Shown here one piece after another: positions 9,137 to 16,829 of a DNA stretch of 64,000 nucleotides. The translations under genes and the position numbers were made by a program. The notes below the pieces were generated by a model, which saw only the letters and a program-made list of their open reading frames with translations, was not told the origin of the DNA and ran no database searches. How positions within the stretch are numbered: the stretch's first letter is position 1; each line of letters opens with the position of its first letter. Source of the DNA: CAIYYO01 sp049299895 (lineage in GTDB: Archaea; Altiarchaeota; Altiarchaeia; IMC4; QMZM01); contig JBAQYF010000006.1 in assembly GCA_049299895.1 (NCBI GenBank), positions 7,061 to 71,060 of the forward strand, in the 5' to 3' direction.

Positions 9137-9624
9137 ATGGCCTTCGACAAGATCTACGATTCCGAGACCGGCTGCTGCCCAAGGTTTGATCCCGCGCCCT
9201 GGGACAAAAAAGTTATCGTCTTAAAGGATCGTCTGTTATGAAGGAGCATGTGACTTCATTCATGCATATCCCCCTGAATATGGGCGGCGTCATGAAGCGC
9301 AGCATGGAGAGGATCGTTTCCGCAGGAGCATTGTCCCCGGAGCCTTTGATGCTTTCGGACGAGAATTCGATGTGGGGTTCCGACATATACATAGCGGTAA
9401 CAAAAGAGGTTCCCGGGGCGAACAACGTGAGGATCTCCGGGACTTTCCTGTCAAAGGTCTTTGTGGGCGAGTTCAAGGAGATGGGCAAATTCATAAAAGA
9501 GATGGATGAATACGTCAGGTCTGAGAATAAGACCATGAAAAAACTGTATTTCTATTACACCACGTGCCCTGCCTGCGCAAAGCACTACGGCAAGAACTAT
9601 ATCGTGCTGCTAGCGCAGGTATGA
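9137..9624 (+). pseudogene. conserved small hydrolase-family protein, frame-broken at 9238
   Basis: Two abutting frames make one recognisable protein of ~160 residues. The first (9137-9241) encodes an N-terminus with CCPRFDPAPWD; the second (9238-9624) continues with the FMHIPLNMGG segment, GANNVRISGTFLSKVF and YYTTCPACAKHYGKNY. I recall this pattern from a family annotated only as hydrolase in archaea and bacteria. Inserting one base in the TT before 9238 would join the frames in register. As it stands the first frame ends in TGA overlapping the second frame's ATG (ATGA), so coupled translation of two halves is conceivable. A single-base sequencing error is the simplest explanation. Confidence 0.65.
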
Positions 9625-9728
9625 TTTTTGACACCTGCCAGCCTATTTCTTCAGCCTCTTTGGCATTCCTGTTCCCCCGGCGGATCAGATAATGAGAAGA
9701 TATCTTAAAAATATTGAACAATCTATGA

Positions 9729-9739
9729 CTTTTTATACC
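9729..9739 (+). promoter_or_regulatory. TATA-like box for the 9772 gene
   Basis: The AT-rich element CTTTTTATACC lies ~40 bases before the ATG. With the usual archaeal spacing of ~25 bases it predicts a transcript start near 9760 and a very short leader. Confidence 0.45.
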
Positions 9740-9771
9740 TAAAATCTAAATATATTACGTAGTTTTCCAAA

Positions 9772-10545
9772 ATGAGCGAGAAATACGTCGATCCTGGCAT
9801 TCTGGCAAGCACCAGTATAGTAGCAATAATCCTCTTAGCTTGGACCATTAATGCTTATGTTTCGATCAGTCCTCCCGGGAAGAACGTTTACGTGGAGGAT
9901 ATGGTAGATATATTAGCCGTTCCCGGGGTGTCGACCACTACGACTTCTACCACGGTAGTCACTACGACTACTACGACTTCTTCGACTACGACGACTACTA
10001 CTTTGCGCTGGGAGGAGGTTGAGTGCTTTTCCAACGCCGATTGCGGGACGAACGGTACTTTTGTCACAAAAGAGTTCACCTGCTATGAGGGGAACATCTA
10101 CCGGCAGTACGTGCAGTTCCGCTGCGAGAAGCCCGGGACCCGGGAGGCCAGATGCGTCGGGACCGAGAAGAAGGATTTTTTGAACAAGTGCGGCGTAAAC
10201 GAGCACTGCATCGACGGGGATCAGTACTGCGCTTATGCGCTCGACGTTCCCCTGACCAAGTCGGATTACGTGCCTGAGAATTCGACGCTGGTCTATGTGA
10301 GCAACAAGGGTTTTTCGTCGAGCAAGGGTTATACTTTCATGGCGATGTATGTGGTGTCTGAATTGGACAAGCCCAAGCGCCTGGCAGTGGACGTGATCAG
10401 GCCGAACGGCTACGACAACTGGGAGTATGTCGGCTACAATAAGGGGACAGATGTTGGCAACATAAGCGTGGGGATAAAAGAGTTGTACAAGAACGGGTAT
10501 GAGATTAGAGCAACGTTGTGGGTCCTTGAGAAGGATAAGAGATAA
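9772..10545 (+). CDS. membrane-anchored extracellular protein with Thr-rich linker
   Basis: 257 residues. A hydrophobic segment at ~10-32 works as an N-terminal anchor, followed by a linker of almost pure Thr (residues ~54-77), then a Cys-rich domain (eight or so Cys between residues ~83 and 150) and a C-terminal beta-rich part. The Thr run is probably O-glycosylated and holds the globular domain off the membrane. Same architecture as several other surface proteins in this window. No enzymatic motif was found. It ends just before a strong hairpin structure. Confidence 0.7.
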   Translation: MSEKYVDPGILASTSIVAIILLAWTINAYVSISPPGKNVYVEDMVDILAVPGVSTTTTSTTVVTTTTTTSSTTTTTTLRWEEVECFSNADCGTNGTFVTKEFTCYEGNIYRQYVQFRCEKPGTREARCVGTEKKDFLNKCGVNEHCIDGDQYCAYALDVPLTKSDYVPENSTLVYVSNKGFSSSKGYTFMAMYVVSELDKPKRLAVDVIRPNGYDNWEYVGYNKGTDVGNISVGIKELYKNGYEIRATLWVLEKDKR

Positions 10546-10550
10546 TCAAA

Positions 10551-10604
10551 GTATTCTCTCCCGGTTCACCGGGTAAATTCTGCTGCGAGCAGGAAAGAGA
10601 ATAT
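10551..10604. terminator. three-way-junction hairpin between convergent genes
   Basis: An outer 8-9 bp stem (TATTCTCT at 10552 with AGAGAATA at 10596) encloses two perfect 5-bp hairpins: CCCGG-TTCA-CCGGG (10560-10573) and CTGCT-GCG-AGCAG (10580-10592). It starts six bases after the stop of the plus-strand gene and precedes the stop of the convergent minus-strand gene. A bidirectional terminator is the simplest reading; a small structured RNA is possible. Confidence 0.5.
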
Positions 10605-10650
10605 TTCCAGGAGAAAGGGAAATATGAACATTTCCGCTGATTCGCTTATA

Positions 10651-11526
10651 TTATTTCGCTGTCTTCCTCTTCGCGTAAACGAATACCGCCACCGCCGCCA
10701 GGACCAGCAGGACTATCAGGTAGAAGAAGTAATTGGCTCTGTTCCCTCCTTGCTCCTCTCCCGGCAGAGTTTCATCCGGAGCTTCGGATGTTAGTGTTTC
10801 TTCTGTGATTGACACTTTGATGGGTATTTTTACGTTGCTCCTGGAAGGATCGTTTGTTCTGAGTGTTATTTCTCCTTGTTTTTCTCCGGTTTCTGCGGTG
10901 TCAATGGAGAAGGTGTAATCAGCGATGCCTTCTATGGGCGGCAGCGTGAAACTTTTTTTGTCCGCGCTGGCATATTCCGGGGTCTCGAAAACGCCTTCCA
11001 GCGGGGCGTTTCCCTCGGAGAATACCGTCAGCCTGAGGGTCAGGGGGGAACCCCTTGAAACTGTTTCCTCAAAGGAAGCGGGGGTGTAGGCGATATAAGG
11101 AGTATTATCTGGCAGCGTCTTGTATTTCGGGGCAACGTATGCGGGGTCGTGCTTGTTGCCCTGTTCGAGCAGCCAGGTCATCAGTTCTCCTCTGTCGTCG
11201 AGGAAGGAATTCTTGACGGATGCGCTTTCTGTTATCACCATGCCTTTTGTGAATACATATACCTGGGAGTAGGGAAATGATGCGTCGCCGTAGTTCTTTA
11301 TGGATACGTAGCTATCGGCAGGTATTTTCTTGAGCTGGACGGATGGAAGATTTTGTATTCTTGCCGTGAGTTCTGACAGTTCTGCCGGAGTCATGTCCCA
11401 TTGCACGGTTCCGCGTCCGGAGTAGACCTCGATGGATGCTGCAACCTTTGAGTTCCCTTCGGCAAAACCTGATTGGGATATTAGGTACATAAGTATCAAA
11501 CCGCTTATTATCGTCTTCTTTTTCAT
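10651..11526 (-). CDS. secreted protein with C-terminal membrane anchor
   Basis: 291 residues. Signal peptide at residues 1-22 (KKK, then a hydrophobic core ending in GFAEG) and a C-terminal transmembrane segment of ~22 residues followed by a short basic tail (KRKTAK). The region at ~150-235 looks like an Ig-like/DUF1573-type beta-sandwich (ADYTFSIDTAETGEKQGEI, then LRTNDPSRS). The N-terminal ~120 residues are unassigned. It follows the 842-residue secreted protein with an 18-base gap, so both are probably one transcript. Role at the cell surface inferred. Confidence 0.65.
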   Translation of the reverse strand: MKKKTIISGLILMYLISQSGFAEGNSKVAASIEVYSGRGTVQWDMTPAELSELTARIQNLPSVQLKKIPADSYVSIKNYGDASFPYSQVYVFTKGMVITESASVKNSFLDDRGELMTWLLEQGNKHDPAYVAPKYKTLPDNTPYIAYTPASFEETVSRGSPLTLRLTVFSEGNAPLEGVFETPEYASADKKSFTLPPIEGIADYTFSIDTAETGEKQGEITLRTNDPSRSNVKIPIKVSITEETLTSEAPDETLPGEEQGGNRANYFFYLIVLLVLAAVAVFVYAKRKTAK

Positions 11527-11544
11527 TTTTTTATTAGTCTACCT

Positions 11545-14073
11545 TTAGTAGGGGCATGAACTGCCGCCCGCTATGCTTACCGCAGTCTTGTCCACGCAGA
11601 AGTATCCGCAGAATGACGTGTATATCCCGCGGTCCGCAGTCTCGGGGTTTGTTATCTTGTTTCCTGAATTGTCGACGTTCCTTACGGTGGTTGAACCGGG
11701 CTTGTGCGACCAGCGGCCGTTATCGTCAAGGCGGTACCAGTGGAAGTCGTCTCCTGGCGCGACGACCAATGCCACTTTGTGCATGCAGCCCGTGCATGGG
11801 CCGCCGGTCTTCCCCAGGTACTTGAGACCGTCCGCATTCGCCCCCTGTATGACCGAAGAGCATTCAAGTGCTACCCTGTAGCCATGTGCGTATCCGGGCT
11901 GGGCGAAGTTGTCTGTCTCCTTGTCGCATCCGTAGTTGTAGCAATTGTTGCAGTTCAACGCCCTGAGGTCGTTGTTCCATCTGCCGGGATTATAGGACGG
12001 CACGCAACTGGATAGAGTAGTTGTTGTCGCAGTGCTGCTGGTCGTGGTCGCCTGAGTTGTGGAGGACACAGTAGTTGTCGTTGTGACCGACGCAGTGGTT
12101 GACGTGAATGTGGTTGATACATACGTGGTTGTGACAAAGGATGTTGTCACAAAAGTAGTCGGCGCGTAGGTGGTTGTCACATAGGTCGTGGGATAGAAAG
12201 TAGTGCTCGAGCCGCAGCACGTATCATCATAATCAAGATATGACAGGCCTATTGAGGAGTCATCGACGCATCTGAAACAATCCATGAACGTGGAGCAGTC
12301 CCCTACGGGCGTTCCGAAGCAAAAATCCATCGGCGTCGGGAACAGTGTTGTCGGGGGGATCGTTGGCGTGGGAATGGTAGTAGGAGCTGATCCGCAGGAG
12401 GTATCATATTCAAAAGTCGGCCCGTAGGCGGGATTGTCTACGCACCTTAGGTACATCACCCAGAAGGAGCACTGCCCGACCGGTGTTCCGTCGATGCATG
12501 TTCCAGTGCTTAGAGTGGTCGTGGTTATGGGGTTTGTGGTCGATGCCGAGGAGGTAACCGGGCTGGAAGACGTGGGGGACAACGTCGTAGTAACACTTCC
12601 GGAACATCTGCCTTTTACACAACCGGACTGCTGGCTGTTAGAGCCGCGGGTAATATAAATAGTCTGACCATTATACCTGCAAGCAGTAATAGCAGGAGAA
12701 CCACTAATCGTATTAGTCCCGCCCTGGCAAGTAACCGTACAGTCCATGTCACCGGGCCGGCAACAATTAACGCAAATATCACCAGAAGGAACAGGAACAT
12801 GAGTCGTCGGAGGAGACATAGTAGTAGGACCAGGAGGCATAGTAGTAGGTATAGAACCGCTGCATCGGCCATTCACACAATTCTGGGACTGAGAACTTGT
12901 ACCACTCCATACGGTAATCACACCGCCAAGATACTGGCAATCGGTAATAGCAGGAGATCCGTCAAAATTCCTTGTTCCCCCGTCGCATACGACGCTGCAG
13001 GTCATATCTCCCGGTTTGCAACAGTCATTGCATATCTCATCCGCGAAAGATGCCTGGGGGTTGATCTCTTTTCCAGGGTAGTTCAATATCAGCCGGGGCC
13101 CGTTAAAGCTGTTTCCGTAGAAAATCACGTCCTGTGAAACCCATGCATTATTCCCGGAGCATGATGCTTTTCCTGCCGATGCCCAGGGGTCTTCTGTTCC
13201 GCGAATCTGCAGAGACAGGGTTTTCTGTCCCGAGGAGTAAGCTTTGTTGACCGCGTCTGTAACGTCGAAGGATATGTCTCCCCCTGAATCCACCCATATG
13301 ACGGATAACATGCTGCCAGATGCGTCGAACAGGTCTTTGCATTCTCCGCAATAGGGCTGTGTGCATATGTCTCCTCCGGCCACGCAGGAAACAGGCTTCC
13401 AGGAACTGCTTGCACTGTAAACGGATACGGACTGCATCTTGTTTACGGCGCTTACGGACAACTTCAGGCTGGCGCCGTATATAATCATTGGAGAGATCGC
13501 AGGCAGATCGTATTTAAGATTCACCCTTTCTCTTGCGGGCGAATAATACATTTCTTCTTTGTTGTAGCATTTGTAGCCTGCGGAGTATTCTCCGGAATTG
13601 TCTGGAGCCGAGCAGGCGTAATAAGAGTTCTCGCATCCTTCATGCACGTTTATGGCATATACCTGGGCCGACTCCGCCGGGGCCAGAGCCCTGGACTCAA
13701 CGACTTGTATCTGGGCTTGATAGGCCCGGGTCCTACCGCAGGAGAAGTAATCATAGTCTACCTGCAGCAAAAGTTCTTTGTCGGGGATGGGGGAAACCGT
13801 TACCTGGCATTTTTTGCTTTCTTTCGCTCTCACCTGGTAGGACTCGCATGAGAAGGACCTGAAACCCTGGCTTGCAGATATCCTCTTTATGCTCGCATCA
13901 GTGTCTCCCGCATTGGCCACAACGACTTGGAAAGTGTTTACCTGTTGGTATTTCAGAGTATCGGCGTTGAGTACGCTTAGCGAGATTTTTGCACTTGGAC
14001 AAACAGCGGACTGGGCAAACGCATGGCATACCAGTAGAATTAAAACACAACATATAAAAGCTTTTTCTTTCAT
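11545..14073 (-). CDS. large secreted Thr-rich, Cys-rich multidomain protein
   Basis: 842 residues with a signal peptide ending near AQSAVC. Residues ~25-110 are CARDB-like; ~140-330 resemble a DNRLRE/collagen-adhesin beta domain; then come two ~75-residue Cys repeats (CCKPGDMTC... and CCRPGDMDC...), each ending CVxGRCSG, two short repeats (CS-x-WVMYLRCVD and CS-x-FMDCFRCVD types), a long Thr-rich linker, and a C-terminal ~145-residue Cys-rich domain beginning RALNCNNCYNYGCD and containing WSHKPGSTTVRNVDNSG and FCGYFCV. That last domain resembles one I recall from bacterial secreted proteins of unknown function. It has no C-terminal anchor, so it is secreted or held by partners. Adhesin or matrix role inferred. 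Confidence 0.65.
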   Translation of the reverse strand: MKEKAFICCVLILLVCHAFAQSAVCPSAKISLSVLNADTLKYQQVNTFQVVVANAGDTDASIKRISASQGFRSFSCESYQVRAKESKKCQVTVSPIPDKELLLQVDYDYFSCGRTRAYQAQIQVVESRALAPAESAQVYAINVHEGCENSYYACSAPDNSGEYSAGYKCYNKEEMYYSPARERVNLKYDLPAISPMIIYGASLKLSVSAVNKMQSVSVYSASSSWKPVSCVAGGDICTQPYCGECKDLFDASGSMLSVIWVDSGGDISFDVTDAVNKAYSSGQKTLSLQIRGTEDPWASAGKASCSGNNAWVSQDVIFYGNSFNGPRLILNYPGKEINPQASFADEICNDCCKPGDMTCSVVCDGGTRNFDGSPAITDCQYLGGVITVWSGTSSQSQNCVNGRCSGSIPTTMPPGPTTMSPPTTHVPVPSGDICVNCCRPGDMDCTVTCQGGTNTISGSPAITACRYNGQTIYITRGSNSQQSGCVKGRCSGSVTTTLSPTSSSPVTSSASTTNPITTTTLSTGTCIDGTPVGQCSFWVMYLRCVDNPAYGPTFEYDTSCGSAPTTIPTPTIPPTTLFPTPMDFCFGTPVGDCSTFMDCFRCVDDSSIGLSYLDYDDTCCGSSTTFYPTTYVTTTYAPTTFVTTSFVTTTYVSTTFTSTTASVTTTTTVSSTTQATTTSSTATTTTLSSCVPSYNPGRWNNDLRALNCNNCYNYGCDKETDNFAQPGYAHGYRVALECSSVIQGANADGLKYLGKTGGPCTGCMHKVALVVAPGDDFHWYRLDDNGRWSHKPGSTTVRNVDNSGNKITNPETADRGIYTSFCGYFCVDKTAVSIAGGSSCPY

Positions 14074-14222
14074 TATAATACCTGTTAACGGATTGGGCGG
14101 ATGACAATAAATACCTTATGGAGGGGAGGATTGCATATTTGGACAGGGGAGTAAATCACTGCGCAGGATTACAATGTATTCTTAATAGGGGATCATCATA
14201 TCCCGGCCTCAATAGGATTGCA

Positions 14223-14278
14223 GGGCATACGCCCTTGCCAACCTGCCGCGTAGTGCCCTCGCCCTGCTTGGGCACTAC
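14223..14278. repeat. tandem hairpins upstream of surface-protein gene
   Basis: Two perfect inverted repeats: GGGC-ATAC-GCCC at 14223-14234, and a 9-bp stem GTAGTGCCC/GGGCACTAC with an 11-base loop at 14250-14278, ending a few bases past the stop of the permease gene on the minus strand. The second may serve as a terminator-like or mRNA-end structure. It belongs to a set of hairpin clusters recurring in the intergenic DNA of this window. Confidence 0.5.
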
Positions 14279-14292
14279 TTCCCAATTCTAGA

Positions 14293-15498
14293 TTACTCAT
14301 ATCTCAGGGCCTCGACCGGGTTCAGTTCCGACGCCTGCTTTGCAGGCAGGAACCCGGAGAGGACTCCCACTATAAAAGAGAATGACAGCGCCCCGATTAT
14401 GAGTTGAGGCGTGATCGACGCCTGGATCATGGTCGAGTCAAGCTGTGTTAGCGCGACGTATTCTACTCCTTTGCTCATAGCCGCCCCCAACAGGCAGCCA
14501 AGCGAGCCTCCGATCAGTCCTATTATCCCGGATTCTATAATGAACATAGTCGTTATGGTGGAATTACGGGCGCCTATCGCTTTCATGACTCCTATCTCGC
14601 GGGTTCTCTCCAGGACGGATGTGTACATCGTATTCATGATGTTCACGCCGCCAACTACCAGGGATATGAGAGCTATTCCTACGACTATTGCTTGTACCGC
14701 ATCGAGTATCGTCCCGACGGCGGACATTATCTGGTCCATTGTGATCACAGTTACGCTTTCTTCTCCTTTCTTTTCGCTTCTGTCCCTGCGGATCTTTTCT
14801 TTTATTTTTTCTGCTACGTCTTTTGGTTCGTAGTCGTCTCGGACCCGGACCATTATCTCCATATAGTCGTCTTTTACGGAAAAGAGGCTTCTGTAGTCGT
14901 CTTCTATTATGTAGATATTGGTATCGTCCGATGGATTGCCTATCCTGCTGATGAATGAAGCGACTGTGAATCTCCGGTCGTTTATGGTTATCTTGTCCCC
15001 TATTTTCAGGGGCGTGTCGAATATGTTATCCGTGCCGTAGTATTCGTATCCTATTGCAGCCTTGCCTGATTCTCCCGCCTTGAATTTCTTTTGTCCTTTT
15101 TCTATTTTTATGCCGGTTCCTTCCAGGAGGATGTCCTGCGCGTCTCCGGGGGCTAAACCGCTTACGTACGCATAATAAACCTGGTCCCGGTATTTTATTT
15201 TTGCGCTTTTCGCGCTCAACCCGGCAGCAAGGTCTACTCCCTTCACGGATTTGATCAGATCTATATCGTGGTCTGTGAGCTTGGATGAGCCGCCCCCCAT
15301 CCCGCTAGCCATTACCAATATGAGGTTCGAGCCGAGGATTGCGAACTGCTGGTCTATGGCATTCTGCAGTCCTTCACCAAGAGAGATCAGTGAGACTATG
15401 GCGGCGATCCCGATCACTATCCCTATCACTGTGAGCCAGCTTCTGATGCCCTTGTTTTTTATGCTTTTCAGCGAGATCTTCAGTAAATCTTCGATCAT
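14293..15498 (-). CDS. MacB/FtsX-like ABC transporter permease
   Basis: 401 residues from the ATG at 15498. Four transmembrane segments in the MacB layout: one near the N-terminus (SWLTVIGIVIGIAAIVSLIS), a ~200-residue extracytoplasmic MacB_PCD-type domain, then three at the C-terminus around the FtsX motif (TREIGVMKAIGARNSTI). The longer start at 15540 adds only an atypical leader. Last gene of the operon that starts with the ATPase at 19302. MacB-type systems transmit ATPase cycling to the outside of the membrane to push out peptides, lipoproteins or drugs. It is separated from its paralogue upstream by paired hairpins. Confidence 0.87.
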   Translation of the reverse strand: MIEDLLKISLKSIKNKGIRSWLTVIGIVIGIAAIVSLISLGEGLQNAIDQQFAILGSNLILVMASGMGGGSSKLTDHDIDLIKSVKGVDLAAGLSAKSAKIKYRDQVYYAYVSGLAPGDAQDILLEGTGIKIEKGQKKFKAGESGKAAIGYEYYGTDNIFDTPLKIGDKITINDRRFTVASFISRIGNPSDDTNIYIIEDDYRSLFSVKDDYMEIMVRVRDDYEPKDVAEKIKEKIRRDRSEKKGEESVTVITMDQIMSAVGTILDAVQAIVVGIALISLVVGGVNIMNTMYTSVLERTREIGVMKAIGARNSTITTMFIIESGIIGLIGGSLGCLLGAAMSKGVEYVALTQLDSTMIQASITPQLIIGALSFSFIVGVLSGFLPAKQASELNPVEALRYE

Positions 15499-15521
15499 TT
15501 TTTTGAACCTCGATTTATCAA

Positions 15522-15566
15522 GTGGGGTCGTAAACCCCACAGTTCATGACCGACCTTGGTCGGTCA
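15522..15566. repeat. paired hairpins between the two MacB-like permease genes
   Basis: GTGGGGT/ACCCCAC (7-bp stem, 15522-15540) followed by TGACCGACC/GGTCGGTCA (9-bp stem with a 2-base loop, 15547-15566). The second overlaps the stop codon of the upstream permease. Suitable as an mRNA processing, pausing or stability element inside the operon. The first hairpin recurs almost unchanged at 53072 and in variant form at 27416. Confidence 0.55.
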
Positions 15567-16787
15567 CCTGTATCTCAATGCATCCACTGGTTTCATCTTT
15601 GCAGCCCGCATGGCCGGGAAATATCCGGAAGCGCACCCTACCAGTATGGAGAACACCATTGCACCGAGTAGGAGATCCGGTCCTGCGTATAGGGCGAACT
15701 CTGTTATCCCGTATGCTATCACTATCTTTTCACCGACAAAGCTTGCGGCCAAGCCCAGTATTATGCCGATTATCCCGCCGACGAGTCCGAGCAGGCCTGA
15801 TTCAGCCATGAATATCAGGAGTATGTCGTTGTTTCGCGCTCCGATGGATTTCATGACCCCTATCTGCCGGGTGCGCTCAATAACCGAGGTGTACATCGTT
15901 GTCATTATGCCGACCCCGCCGACGAAAAGCGAAATGGCGGCGATCCCGGATAATACCAGGGTCACTATGCTCAGGACGGTCTTGAATGAAGCAATCATGC
16001 TTTCCGCCGTAGTGACAGAGAAGTCTTCCTCTTTTTCCTTGACATTGCGGTGACGCCTTAGGTTTTCTTTTATATTCTCTGCGACATCAGATGGATCGTA
16101 GCCCTTCTGCACCTTCACGGAGATGGTTGCGTAATCGTCTTCTATTTGGAATACTTCTTTTGCCGCATCCTCGGGTATCACCACCCTGAGGTTATCCATC
16201 GGGTTTCCGGTGTCCTCCTTTACCCCTGCGACTGTGAATTCGGTATTATTTATTAGTATCTTGCTCCCGACTCTCATGTCTTTTTCGAACCGGTCTATGC
16301 CGAGAGCGGGCCCGATCAGGGCCTTGTATTTGTCGCCTTTTTTCAAATAGGTCCCAGTCTCAACATTCTGAAACTGGGCATCCTTAAAGAACTGAAAGTA
16401 TTTTGAATCGGTGGATATGCCTTGGACCATCAAGTACTTGGTCTTTTTATTATACTCCACACTCGCAGTCTGCATAATGACACCGACTGCAAATTCCACC
16501 CCCCGCGTCTTACGGACGGTGTCGAGGTCGCTGTCTCCAAGCTTCGCCGAGGACATGCTGCTCCCGGGCGCAGAATTCATGATACCCCCTCCTCCGGGGC
16601 TGATTGCAATGCGGTCTCCGCCGACTTTTTCGAACTGCCGGTCTATGTAGTGCTGCAGGCCCTGGCCCAGGGAGATAAGGGTCACGACTGCCATTATCCC
16701 GATGAATACGCCCATCATAGTGAGCCAGCTTCTGAGCTTCCGGTTAGCCATGCCGTCGAGGGCAAGCTTGAAATAGTCCTCCCACAT
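15564..16787 (-). CDS. MacB/FtsX-like ABC transporter permease
   Basis: 407 residues, paralogous to the downstream permease: an N-terminal transmembrane segment (SWLTMMGVFIGIMAVVTLI), an external domain of ~220 residues, and three C-terminal segments with TRQIGVMKSIGARNNDI. With its partner it would form a heterodimeric channel with the ATPase at 18478-19302. A 40-base gap separates it from the COG1361-type protein gene. Substrate not deducible from sequence. Confidence 0.87.
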   Translation of the reverse strand: MWEDYFKLALDGMANRKLRSWLTMMGVFIGIMAVVTLISLGQGLQHYIDRQFEKVGGDRIAISPGGGGIMNSAPGSSMSSAKLGDSDLDTVRKTRGVEFAVGVIMQTASVEYNKKTKYLMVQGISTDSKYFQFFKDAQFQNVETGTYLKKGDKYKALIGPALGIDRFEKDMRVGSKILINNTEFTVAGVKEDTGNPMDNLRVVIPEDAAKEVFQIEDDYATISVKVQKGYDPSDVAENIKENLRRHRNVKEKEEDFSVTTAESMIASFKTVLSIVTLVLSGIAAISLFVGGVGIMTTMYTSVIERTRQIGVMKSIGARNNDILLIFMAESGLLGLVGGIIGIILGLAASFVGEKIVIAYGITEFALYAGPDLLLGAMVFSILVGCASGYFPAMRAAKMKPVDALRYR

Positions 16788-16829
16788 GTTTCAGACAAAA
16801 GATAAAAAAAATAAAATAAAATAAAAGGT

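Noticed and set aside
9888..10206. Val- or Ser-rich frames opposite the Thr-rich protein at 9772
   Set aside because: They arise from reading the ACT/ACG Thr run on the other strand.
10551..10604. A tRNA gene
   Set aside because: Only two internal hairpins, and no T-arm GTTCRAANC box or usable anticodon arm.
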